A stretch of 28,093 nucleotides of DNA from Euprymna scolopes (lineage: Eukaryota > Mollusca > Cephalopoda > Sepiida > Sepiolidae), in contig CM044491.1 of NCBI GenBank assembly GCA_024364805.1, forward strand, positions 109,065,447-109,093,539, in the 5' to 3' direction. Positions 20,862-28,093 of the stretch are shown one piece after another (positions within the stretch are counted from its first letter, which is position 1; each line of letters begins with the position of its first letter). Position numbers and translations under genes: made by a program. The notes beneath the pieces were generated by a model. The model was not told the DNA's origin. It did no database searches and saw nothing but the letters and a program-made list of their open reading frames with translations.

Positions 20862-21204
20862 ATTTTTACTTTATGAATATAGTCTAGATTTCTACAATTG
20901 ATTTTTCACTGCTGAATCAGAAATAGCATCCGTTTCTCTCCATCAGGTTTGTGTGTTAAGTTGGTTTGAAAAAAAATCTGATCGTGTGACAAAATATATT
21001 ACATTTTTGTGACATTATCAGCTCATTTTTGTCAAAACCCATCATCCTACACCATCTTTAGTAAGTCTTTTTTTAAAGTTTGTCAAACAATATATATTGA
21101 TTACCTAATGGAAACATCGATTACTGTAAACTGAATGGTGGACGTTGATAAAGGTAAGTAAATGTGAATTTCATGTTGTCTCACAATTGTTCAAACGTCA
21201 GTGC
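20862..21204. other. No gene recognised
   Basis: AT-rich gap between the Gypsy LTR and the 3' end of the minus-strand decayed gene. It may include that gene's 3' UTR. Confidence 0.45.
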
Positions 21205-22754
21205 TTAAGGCTTCCGTTTCTCCGAACTCCTGGTATGCTTAGCGATAGGGAGATCTCCATTGAGAGTCCAACAGAAGTCATCACTCATGATTGCGTCCCA
21301 GCGACCCTGATACTTGGCGTCCATTTCTTTCATGTCCTAATGGAACTTCTCCCACTGCTCCTCACTCATTGAATCCAGGTTCTCAGGAAACCGGTCCATA
21401 TGTGAAAATAGACAGTGCATCCTGATGCTCATATAGCAGCCTAGGTTTCTAAAAGCAGTCAGCATGTTGTTGACAAGTTCCGCACAATTTCTGGCCTTAT
21501 TCTTATCAGGAAAGTTCTTCACTACCAGAACAAATGCCTTCCATGCTTCCAGTTCCACTTCATTCATTGAGTTTTCAAACTCTTGATCTCTAATGAGCTG
21601 ACGAATCTGAGGACCATCAAAGATACCAGCTTTCAACTTCTCCATGGTTAATCATGGAAAAGCCTGGCACAAGTAAGTGAAGCAGTCACAATACGTATCG
21701 AGAGCCTTGGTAAACTGCGCGATCAAGCCAAGCTTAATGTGCATCGACGGGAAGAATATTCTATCTCTGTCAATCAGAGGGTCACTCACTGATGACGTTC
21801 TTTTCTTTGCGAGCCACCAGTTCCTTACGCACAGGCCAGTTTATCTTCGTGTAATGCTGAGCACGGTCCCTACTATCCCACATGCACAGAAAACATGGAT
21901 ACTTGGTGAAGCCAGACTGTTATCCCAACAAAAAGTTCACCATCTTCAGGTCAACACTAATAAACCACTTATGCTGATCATAACCAATTTTCTCCAGCAC
22001 ATACTTCCCCGCTTCATACTTCTATTTCAGTGTAGTCGAGTGAGAGATAGGTACGGAGGTAAACTTGTTGCCGTTGTGTGACAGAACACGTTTCAGTGAT
22101 CGCTTGCTGCTGTCAATGAACAGTCTCCAATCTTTGGGTTCGTATTGTGGCACCCCAAGCTTGAGAAAAAGCTAGGCAATATCTGCATAGTGCACCAAAT
22201 TCTTTTTTCCAGAGAAAATAGGAAGTATTTTTTATACCTGTTACGGAAAAAGATGATGCTAGCACTGTCGGAGAGGAGATTTTTTTCTTTAAATCTGGAT
22301 GCCAACACTTCGGCATAGTTCTTTGACAAGCTGAGGTCGCGAACTAGATCATTCAGCTCCTTTTGGGAACATGAATGTGGAGCATCATCTTCAGAAACCA
22401 CTTCTTCTTCTTCTTTTTCTTCTTCTTCTTCTTATTCATTTCCTTTAAAACTGGAGGTATCATAACACAAATGTCCGAAAGTTCTCTGAAGTGAGGCACT
22501 GGAATTTCATAACAATGAACTATAGGACGACGTGCTGATTGAAGATCAGGATACTTGAGGCTGTACCGGTTTTTTCTGTTGATCTCAGTCAAATCATCAG
22601 AGCAGAAGTAGCAGTCAGTGACATGATTTGTTGGTTCCCTCCAAACCATGGGAATTCCAAAGTTCATACTCTTCTTGCCATTGGTCCACCCACGCAGTCT
22701 CGGAGCATACCTCGTAAACCAGGTGTGGCGCCTAAACTTTATCCTGGTCACCAA
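21205..22754 (-). pseudogene. Decayed copy of a multicopy invertebrate family (SEEQxEKFH / YTKYPCFLC-type)
   Basis: Minus-strand blocks in order: GWTNGKKSMNFGIPMVWREP and HVTDCYFCSDDL (22690-22575); an acidic/GAA stretch (about 22400); KELNDLVRDLSLSKNYAEVL and FKEKNLLSDSA (22360-22250); WRLFIDSSKRSLKCVLSHNG (about 22130-22070); SVDLKMVNFLLG, GFTKYPCFLCMWDSRDRAQH and NWPVRKELV (about 21960-21800); then MEKLKAGIFDGPQIRQLIRD, MSIRMHCLFSHMDRFPENLD and SEEQWEKFH (21645-21337). It ends YQGRWDAIM, DDFCWTL and SEKRKP with a stop at 21205-21207. The two Cys pairs (DCYFC and PCFLC) suggest metal binding. I know the family as widespread, high-copy, uncharacterised proteins in arthropods, cnidarians and molluscs; a transposon origin is likely but unproven. 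This copy spans nearly the whole protein and is interrupted several times. Confidence 0.75.
22401..22433. repeat. CTT trinucleotide microsatellite inside the decayed gene
   Basis: CTTCTTCTTCTTCTTTTTCT-type repeat. On the minus strand it reads GAA repeats, giving a Glu-rich acidic stretch in the frame of the flanking family blocks. It therefore probably expanded from an existing acidic linker. Confidence 0.85.
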
Positions 22755-23183
22755 GTTTTATATCAAAGTAAGTATGGTAAGCACGACTTATGAATCTTGT
22801 TACTGGTTTCTTATTAGGAACAATGGTGTAGTTTCCACATATCTAACAGAACACGCCGACCTTATTTCTGCAAGATCTGAACGAAGCCATCTCATTAACA
22901 TGCAAAAGAAAAATAGGTACACAGAAGATAATATTACACACAAAAAGCAAAAGAATCAATTAATACGTTGCCATGATAATAAACAAACAGGATTGCCAGA
23001 TTTCACCCGCAACAAATTAAAATTAATAAAAGAAAAAATTTAATTAAAGACGGAAGATCAAGCCCTTTTAAAAGTTAACCCAGTCCATAAGTAAAAGAAA
23101 ACACGTATTCCACACGGCATTTTACTCCCACCCAGTTCTTCTAAAATGCTCCACACATGTGAATAAAAACATAAAAAAAGACA
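22755..23183. other. No gene recognised
   Basis: It may hold the N-terminal part or 5' flank of the minus-strand decayed gene. I cannot identify family blocks here. The plus-strand frame 22648-23043 overlaps that gene antisense and is not credible. Confidence 0.4.
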
Positions 23184-23251
23184 TGTGGACATACTCGACC
23201 TGAGTGAACAAAACAAATGTGGACATACTCGACCTGAGTGAGCAAAACAAA
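23184..23251. repeat. 34-bp tandem duplication (2 copies)
   Basis: TGTGGACATACTCGACCTGA followed by GTGAACAAAACAAA is repeated at once (23184-23217 and 23218-23251) with one difference. It is a recent small duplication. Confidence 0.93.
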
Positions 23252-23342
23252 TTTAATTTTTGGATTTAGCAGATCAGATTCACCCTAAATCAGTTGAAAC
23301 AAGGCCGATAGTCATTAGTCGACATGAAATTCTTAAAGATTA

Positions 23343-23540
23343 ACTAAAATGACCAAAAAATGGGTTGAAATGACTTGAATAAATAAAAAAATAAATGAGT
23401 TAGAAGGACTTTAATGAACTTAAGGATGAATTGAATGACCTTAAGAATGACTTGAATGCTTAAAAATAACTGGAATCCTTCAAAAACAACTTGCATTATA
23501 TGAAGAATGACGTGAATTGCTTTGAGACTGACTGGTTGTA
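23343..23540 (+). repeat. Degenerate 21-bp minisatellite encoding heptads
   Basis: The clearest units are AATGAACTTAAGGATGAATT (from 23413) and AATGACCTTAAGAATGACTT (from 23434), spaced by 21 bp, with more degenerate copies on both sides. In one frame the period is exactly seven codons and reads NELKDEL, NDLKNDL. This is a coiled-coil-like heptad pattern, though stops interrupt it soon after. It is either a fossil of a coiled-coil coding repeat or a minisatellite that happens to be in-frame. Confidence 0.65.
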
Positions 23541-23624
23541 AAGTAGGTGATCATTTTACATTAAATTAATACAGAAAAGTGATCCCCAACTTTATATCAC
23601 AATAAGTACAGCATGTAGTAAGCA

Positions 23625-23811
23625 CAGATACTACACTTTGATCTTGGCCAAAAGGCCAAGTAAAGGGTATTTATTTGCTCCCCCACCGAGCAAATTAGGC
23701 ACAAGGCCGTGAAGGGGGAATGGGACCAACTCCCCGAGTAGTAGGAGAGCTAGTTAGTGACAATTGGTATGAAGGGTTTCCCCTACATTGACTAAGGTCT
23801 TATATGTGGGG
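23625..23811 (-). repeat. U2 snRNA-headed repeat unit A (head plus body)
   Basis: On the minus strand the head (23667-23625) reads CTTGGCCTTTTGGCCAAGAT followed by CAAAGTGTAGTATCTG. This matches U2 stem-loop I and the branch-site recognition region (consensus CTCGGCCTTTTGGCTAAGAT then CAAGTGTAGTATCTG). The body (23668-23811) is not U2. It carries the shared blocks TTTGCTCCCCCACCGAGCAA and ACTCCCC, and lacks a short stretch found in the other units. It ends at TATATGTGGGG. Confidence 0.8.
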
Positions 23812-23815
23812 TTGG

Positions 23816-24035
23816 TATTTATTTGCTCCCTCGCCGAGCAAATTAGGCCAAAAGCCGATTTTTAATGTGAAGAGTGAAGGGAAAATGGGGACCAACTCCC
23901 CGGGGAGTAGGGGAGCTGGATAGTGACAATTGGTATGAAGCGTTGTCCCTACATTGACCAAGGTCTTATATGTGGGGGTGCACCCACATATGGTCTTTGC
24001 TTTCAGTATCTGCCGGAACAGATACTACACTTTGA
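23816..24035 (-). repeat. U2 snRNA-headed repeat unit B (body, hairpins and truncated head)
   Basis: The body (23816-23967) includes the perfect 14-bp palindrome ACTCCCCGGGGAGT (23895-23908). It is followed by a hairpin, ATATGTGGG/CCCACATAT (23968-23991). A second hairpin pairs AGTATCTG (24005-24012) with CAGATACT (24019-24026), so the U2 branch-site region itself is one arm. The U2 match stops at 24035, before stem-loop I, where the sequence turns into unrelated AT-rich DNA. Confidence 0.8.
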
Positions 24036-24330
24036 GATATTAAATTTTTTATTCACACGAAAAAATACAGTTGGAAAAATGAACAAAATACTTAAGCACA
24101 AGGCCAACTCAAAAAAGAAGGGGGTATGAGTTTGGTTGATCCATCTCGTCTCTGTTGTAAATTTTAAATGATTTTTCTCTCGGCCAGCATCTTTTATCAT
24201 GGTTACCCCTTTAAATTTGTATTTATGTGTGTGTGGTGGGAGGGAGTGGGTGTTTCTACTTAAACCCTTTTAAGTTTAAAACATTATTTATTTATATCAA
24301 AAAATACAAAAAAGATAACAATATTAATAA
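24036..24330. other. No gene recognised
   Basis: Sequence right of the first U2-headed cluster. It has a GTGTGTGGTGGGAGGGAGTG patch near 24227-24246 and is otherwise featureless. Confidence 0.45.
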
Positions 24331-25011
24331 AATTTCATTTGTGTCGAGGGACATGGGGGGGAAGGACCCCGGTTAGTAAGGCCTTCCCAACCCTATCTGA
24401 AATGCTAGACCACCCGTTTCACTCTGGTTTGTAAAGGAACCAATGTTTCGCGGGCAGCGTTTAAATGGAGGGGGTAGGGGTTGTGTCATAAATAGGGGAG
24501 AAAAGAAAAAATTGACGGTGAGGGCGGGGAGGGTGTAAGTGTTTGGTTAGATTTCCTTCAAGCTTTGTTGAATTTCGAGAGGTGGGGGCAAAAGAAAAAA
24601 TTGTTGTTTTTGGAGGTTGGGGGTCTTGGAGGCTTTCTAATAAGGGAAACAAGACTTATTCGGCTGTCCGAGAGGCAGAAGGATGTAGAATTGGAAAGGG
24701 GCGGGGATCCGACAGAAACCCTAGAACCGATCGCTCCACACCTACGTATTCAAATTTGGCCCCTCTTCATACACACAGACTTGCTAAGTGTATCCATCTT
24801 CTTTCAAAAGCCACGCGATGCAGCCTTCTTCTGTCGCATCTGATCTTTACTTGTAGTTGGTGTTTAAAGAAAGCGATCAGATCCTGATCAGAAAAAATCA
24901 GCACCACTCGGCCATCTTGAAGTCTCGACGTCCAAATAACCATTCTCGCCACGTCCAGGATTGTGATCAAGACCATTTGTCTCTCCCGGTCCCATGGCGG
25001 CCTTACGTTAT
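24331..25011. other. G-rich tracts and GC-richer block, no gene supported
   Basis: Several G runs occur on the plus strand: ACATGGGGGGGAAGGACCCC (24351-24370), GGAGGGGGTAGGGG (24467-24480) and GGGCGGGGAGGG (24523-24534). Some have the spacing of possible G-quadruplexes. Overlapping plus frames (24543-24887, 24565-24843) have no recognisable motif. Near the right end lie GGCCATCTTG (24910-24919) and CCATGGCGGCC (24992-25002), which resemble YY1-type promoter motifs. The 365-bp repeat starts directly after. Function unknown. Confidence 0.4.
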
Positions 25012-25377
25012 AAAAATGTAAATTAAATATTTACACATCTGAACGTAACGACTTTTATTCTATAAATAGATAGGCACTCGTCCAAAAGTTATCCAGAAAT
25101 AGAAATCTTCTTACGCTCTAGAAAGACACGACGACATGCCAGCTGCCAGTTGACAAAAAGACGCCGGACTATTATGGCAAACACGTTAAGTATTTTTAAA
25201 ATTCATCCTAAATGTTACCTTGTTTAGACATGTTTTATTTATGTATATGTATTTGTCTCTGTTTTCATGTCTTATTCGTAACCCCCTCCCCATGCTACAA
25301 AGCAAACTAACGATAAAAAAAACAAAACAAAATGCCGTGTATTATTTTCTCTATTAGAGTAGATAAAATTAGGACTT
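25012..25377 (+). repeat. 365-bp near-tandem duplication, copy 1
   Basis: Starts AAAAATGTAAATTAAATATT and ends TTAGGACTTT. Conserved interior blocks include CGACGACATG, AAGACGCCGGACTATTATG and AACTAACGATAAAAA. A TATAAATA box-like sequence (25060-25067) is present in this copy but altered in the second. No coding frame. Confidence 0.92.
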
Positions 25378-25420
25378 TAATAAAAATTAAAAAAAAAAGT
25401 TAGGACTTAAAAAAATAAAT

Positions 25421-25785
25421 AAAAATGTAAATTAAATATTTACACATCTGAACGTTACGGCTTTTATTCTATAGATAGGCACTCGTCCACAAGTTATCCG
25501 GAAATAGAAATCTTCTTACGCTCTAGAAATACACGACGACATGTCAGCTGCTAGTTGGACAAAAAGACGCCGGACTATTATGACAAACACGTTAAGCATT
25601 TTTAAAATTCATCCTAAATGTTTTTCATGTTACCTTGCTTAAACTTGATTTTCTGTTTTATTTATGTCTCTATTTTCCTGTCTTATTCGTACCCCCCCAT
25701 TCTACAAAGTAAACTAACGATAAAAATAAACAAAACAAAATGCCGGGTATTATTTTCTCTATTAGAGTAGATAAAGTTAGGACTT
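25421..25785 (+). repeat. 365-bp near-tandem duplication, copy 2
   Basis: Starts 409 bp after copy 1 and runs to GTTAGGACTTCATTT. It is roughly 90% similar by eye, with small insertions and deletions. The two copies are separated by about 45 bp of A-rich sequence (25378-25420) holding another TTAGGACTT remnant. Confidence 0.92.
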
Positions 25786-26318
25786 CATTTAAGTAATATA
25801 CTTAATATATACTATTATTGCAAGCTTGCCTATATTGAAAATGCTTGCTTCCTGGCTAGCCAATCAAACGATCTAATATAGTTAGTCTTATTTTCAATTA
25901 TATTCGAAATATAATACAGTGCCATTAGCAAAGAAAAAAGTCACCTATGAAAACGAACCTCCTAAATTAAAACCTTGAATAATTATCTAAACTCGAATGT
26001 AAATTAATATTAAGCCGACTTTACAAGTTGATAAAAGTTAATTATTGGATTTTAATTAATTATAAGGTGAAGCTCCAATGATTCAAACTCTATAGATAAC
26101 GACAAACTTCCACCCATTAATATGGGAGGGGAGATTATCATCAAAAGTGTCCTGAATTTATAACTTAGCAACAGACTTACTACTTAGATATAAATAAGTC
26201 ACTTGTACCCATTCCCCTCCTTCCCCCCTTTTTTTAATGGAGAGTAGATAATACAGTCGATGTGTTATCGGTAGTTCCAGTAACTCTCGCTTCTCCTTTT
26301 TTGTCCCTCAGTCCTCAT
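25786..26318. other. AT-rich DNA, no gene
   Basis: A small palindrome, CCCATTAATATGGG (26113-26126), is the only notable item. The region separates the duplication from a GC-rich block. Confidence 0.5.
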
Positions 26319-26771
26319 TCAATGAGTGATTTTTCTGGGGAGCTGGAGTGCTAAATTTGGGTGATGGTGTGGTGGGCTGAGGAACCGGGGGTGCCACTGG
26401 CTGTGGTCCGCCCGTGAATCCATTGTCTCCTTGTCCCTTGATTTCTCCTCCTCTTTTGCTGGGTGGCTGCCCTTGTGGGGAGCAGGAGTGAAGGGGTCGT
26501 CTTCGACCGACGAGGATTGAGGTGTAAGAGGTGCAACCAGGTATGGTCCACCTGAAACGTTCGTCGTTCCCTTGTCCACCGTTGCCTTTGCTCCCTCAGC
26601 CGGGGAGTGGCCCTCTTGGTGAGCAGGGTCTAAACTTGGTTTTTCATCAGTTGGTGGCTTCTCCAGGGTCGCCGCGGGCTGCGGCGCTACCCTGCCTTTC
26701 TCCTCTTCTTCTGGGTAGCTGGGAGTTGCTTCCTCCATCAGGGAGCTTTCTAGGGGAGCAATGTGGTGCAT
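26319..26771 (-). CDS. Hypothetical Pro/Glu/Lys-rich open frame with internal repeat
   Basis: A 150-residue open frame, MHHIAPLESSLMEEATPSYP onward, that matches no family I know. It is hydrophilic and low in complexity. It contains two diverged copies of a module of about 43 residues: DPAHQEGHSPAEGAKATVDK...GGPYLVAPL and TPAPHKGSHPAKEEEKSRDK...HPRFLSP. The DNA repeat is also visible, with a period of about 126-129 bp. No signal peptide, membrane segment or Cys/His motif is seen. It lies in a GC-rich island unlike the AT-rich surroundings. It may be a fragment of a repeat-borne gene or simply an open frame in a GC-rich tandem repeat. Expression is unproven. Confidence 0.22.
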   Translation of the reverse strand: MHHIAPLESSLMEEATPSYPEEEEKGRVAPQPAATLEKPPTDEKPSLDPAHQEGHSPAEGAKATVDKGTTNVSGGPYLVAPLTPQSSSVEDDPFTPAPHKGSHPAKEEEKSRDKETMDSRADHSQWHPRFLSPPHHHPNLALQLPRKITH

Positions 26772-27480
26772 CTAGGGCGGTATGTCCTCTCTGCCCGGCA
26801 TCGTGGAGTGGTTTAACCGGCCGCTGACGCAGACCAAAGTGTAGAGGGGGGAAAAGAAAAATAGGGGGAAAAGGGGAGAGTGGAGGGGGCGGAGCGAGAT
26901 CAGAAGAGAACAGAAGTTTGACCTCCCATTGCGGGGACGTCGGGTTAGCAGCTCGAATCCCCCGTGAGGGGGGAGCAGAGAAGGAAGACGCAGTGGGTGC
27001 TAACGGGTCAGGGTGCAGCGTCGCAATTAAGAGAGAGAGGGGATAGACATCTCTGCCCAGAGAGGGGAGCAGAAACGAAACACCCGCCCTACCCACGTCA
27101 CTCTACACACAAACAACCCCAAAGAAGCGAGAAAGTGAACCCGGTCTGCACAATCCACTGGGAGAACAACGAAGGAAGACAAAATTTTGGGCCTGGCAGG
27201 TCAGAGTGCTGCTCAGGCAATTAAGAGAGGAGAGAATAGACAATTTCAACCTCAGAGGAGGGGAGGAAACAAAGTACCTAACAAACTAAAGCTAACCCGA
27301 CCAGGTCGCATCTACCAAAGAAAGTGTTGTCGGTCCTGAAAACAGCAAACTTCCAAAGAAGGGATCGGTGTCGGGTCCAGTCTACCACACAATGGCGTCG
27401 GTCCTGGTGGGAGCAAAGAGGGTTCTGACTCCCCAAAATTTAGTGCGTCACGAAAGTGACAAAAGTGACACATTGAACTG
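26772..27480. repeat. GC-rich block with degenerate direct repeats
   Basis: Purine-rich sequence (for example GGGGGGAAAAGAAAAATAGG near 26847) leads into direct repeats. GGTCAGGGTGCAGCGTCGCAATTAAGAGAG (split across 27006-27035) recurs as GGTCAGAGTGCTGCTCAGGC followed by AATTAAGAGAG at 27199-27229. A GTC...TCTACCA...GTCGGTCCTG motif recurs at 27305-27339 and 27372-27403. No gene is supported. Overlapping open frames in both strands are typical of GC-rich DNA with few stops. Confidence 0.6.
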
Positions 27481-27545
27481 AACCCGGGGGGGGGGTCAAG
27501 TGGCGGAGCCCTTTGAAAAAATAAAAAATGAGGTAACTGGGAGAA

Positions 27546-27783
27546 CAGATACTACACTTAGATCAAAAGGCCAAGAAAAGCTGTATTTATTTGCTCCCCC
27601 ACCGAGCAAATTAGGCACAAGGCCGATTTTTAATGTGGGGAGTGAAGGAGAAATGGCAAACAACTCCCCGAGGATTAGGGAAGCTGGATAGTGACGATTG
27701 GTATGAAGGGTTTCCCCTACATTGACCAAGGTCTTATATGTGGGGCTGCCCCCACATATGGTCTTTGCTTGCAGTATCTGCCG
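27546..27783 (-). repeat. U2 snRNA-headed repeat unit C
   Basis: The head (27580-27546, minus) reads CTTTTCTTGGCCTTTTGATC then TAAGTGTAGTATCTG, U2 with a short internal loss in stem-loop I. The body is 27584-27735. It is followed by the perfect 10-bp hairpin ATATGTGGGG/CCCCACATAT (27736-27745 with 27750-27759) and the linker GTCTTTGCTTGCAGTATCTG. The next head starts 241 bp after this one, so units C and D are a true tandem. Confidence 0.85.
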
Positions 27784-27990
27784 GAACAGAACCTACACTT
27801 TGATCTTGGCCAAAAGGCCGAGAAAAGGGTATTTATTTGCTCCTCCACCAAGCAAATTAGGCACAAGGCCGATTTTTAATGTGAGGAGTGAAGGGGAAAT
27901 GGGGATCAACTCCCCGGGGAGTAGGGGAGCTGGATAATGACAATTGGTATGAAGGGTTGCCTCTACATTGACCAAGGTCTTATATGTGGG
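27784..27990 (-). repeat. U2 snRNA-headed repeat unit D
   Basis: The best-preserved head (27829-27784, minus): CCCTTTTCTCGGCCTTTTGG then CCAAGATCAAAGTGTAGGTTCTG. It matches U2 from the 5' stem-loop to the branch-site region with few changes, one of them in the branch-site contact (GTAGGTTC in place of GTAGTATC). The body follows from 27830. After TATATGTGGGG it runs directly into the next body without hairpin arm or head. Confidence 0.85.
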
Positions 27991-27994
27991 GCAG

Positions 27995-28093
27995 TATTTG
28001 TTTGCTCGTCCACCGAGCAAATTAGGTACAAGGCCCCTTTTTAATGTGAGGTTTGAAGGGGAGTAGGGGAGCTGGATAGTGACAATTGGTATG
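27995..28093 (-). repeat. U2-headed repeat unit E (body only, cut by window end)
   Basis: TATTTGTTTGCTCGTCCACC onward matches the body of the other units. It has no U2 head on its left side. The unit continues past the end of the window, so the cluster is larger than seen here. Confidence 0.8.

Noticed and set aside
22648-23043. 131-residue plus-strand frame
   Set aside because: Its first part is antisense to the decayed SEEQxEKFH-family gene. The rest is AT-rich with no motif.
23625-23667. A functional U2 snRNA gene
   Set aside because: Only the 5' stem-loop and branch-site region match. The Sm site and 3' stem-loops are missing, and the same fusion recurs, so it is a repeat head.
24543-24976. 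Overlapping frames of 69-114 residues in the G-rich block
   Set aside because: Frames on both strands overlap, as expected in GC-rich DNA with few stops. No recognisable protein.
26531-27224. Pro/Ser-rich frames 26531-26827, 26647-27096 and 26964-27224
   Set aside because: They overlap one another and the Pro/Glu/Lys frame, and reflect GC-rich repeats rather than coding sequence.
27691-28020. Frames over the U2-headed units (for example MTIGMKGFPYIDQG)
   Set aside because: The same peptide appears at 23923 because the DNA repeat is shared. It is repeat translation with no sign of a protein product.
27546-28093. A CRISPR-like array
   Set aside because: Units of about 241 bp with no short repeat/spacer alternation, in eukaryotic DNA.

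Overview
The window looks like AT-rich animal DNA with no convincing host protein-coding gene. Nearly everything recognisable is a transposable element, a decayed multicopy gene family or a satellite-type repeat. Long TA and CA/TACA microsatellites, a tRNA-derived SINE head, two kinds of APE-type LINE, a fish-like Tc1 element, a Gypsy fossil and two invertebrate multicopy families together suggest a large, repeat-rich invertebrate genome. A mollusc, and probably an octopus-like coleoid cephalopod, is my best guess. That placement is inferred from family flavour and microsatellite style; no search was run.

Layout. 1-540: a tRNA-like SINE head, a repeat-like segment and a TA microsatellite. 541-3930 (minus): an old, nearly full-length APE-type LINE whose 3' end abuts the microsatellite, with a possible 5' leader to about 4640. 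4880-5840 (plus): the 3' part of a second, Jockey/CR1-like LINE. 5840-7440: AT-rich DNA with long TA runs. 7453-9113: a complete-looking Tc1/mariner transposon (1661 bp) with an open 340-residue DD34E transposase, inserted at a TA inside a TA microsatellite. 9115-13240: more microsatellites, a pair of back-to-back hairpins (10499-10544), a GC-richer island with promoter-like motifs (about 10720-11230) and long AT-rich stretches. 13240-13312: a 73-bp MADE1-like mariner MITE flanked by TA.

13650-16690: a 104-bp direct repeat, a decayed copy of a multicopy invertebrate gene family that seems to keep intron acceptors (14692-15660), and a 63-bp segment found identically at 13806 and 16625. About 16560-20861: a broken Gypsy retrotransposon on the plus strand with one clear LTR at its 3' end. 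21205-22754 (minus): a decayed copy of a second multicopy family (SEEQ...EKFH signature).

23184-28093 is the most unusual part. Short tandem repeats and a 21-bp heptad-coding minisatellite lead into units whose heads match the 5' end of U2 spliceosomal RNA on the minus strand. These heads are fused to a conserved, hairpin-rich body of about 160 bp that is not U2. They occur in two clusters (23625-24035 and 27546 to the window end), in places as a 241-bp tandem. The clusters bracket about 3.5 kb of different composition: G-rich tracts, a 365-bp near-tandem duplication, a Pro/Glu/Lys-rich open frame and degenerate GC-rich repeats. The U2-headed family and its arrangement are the best candidates for something not yet described here.
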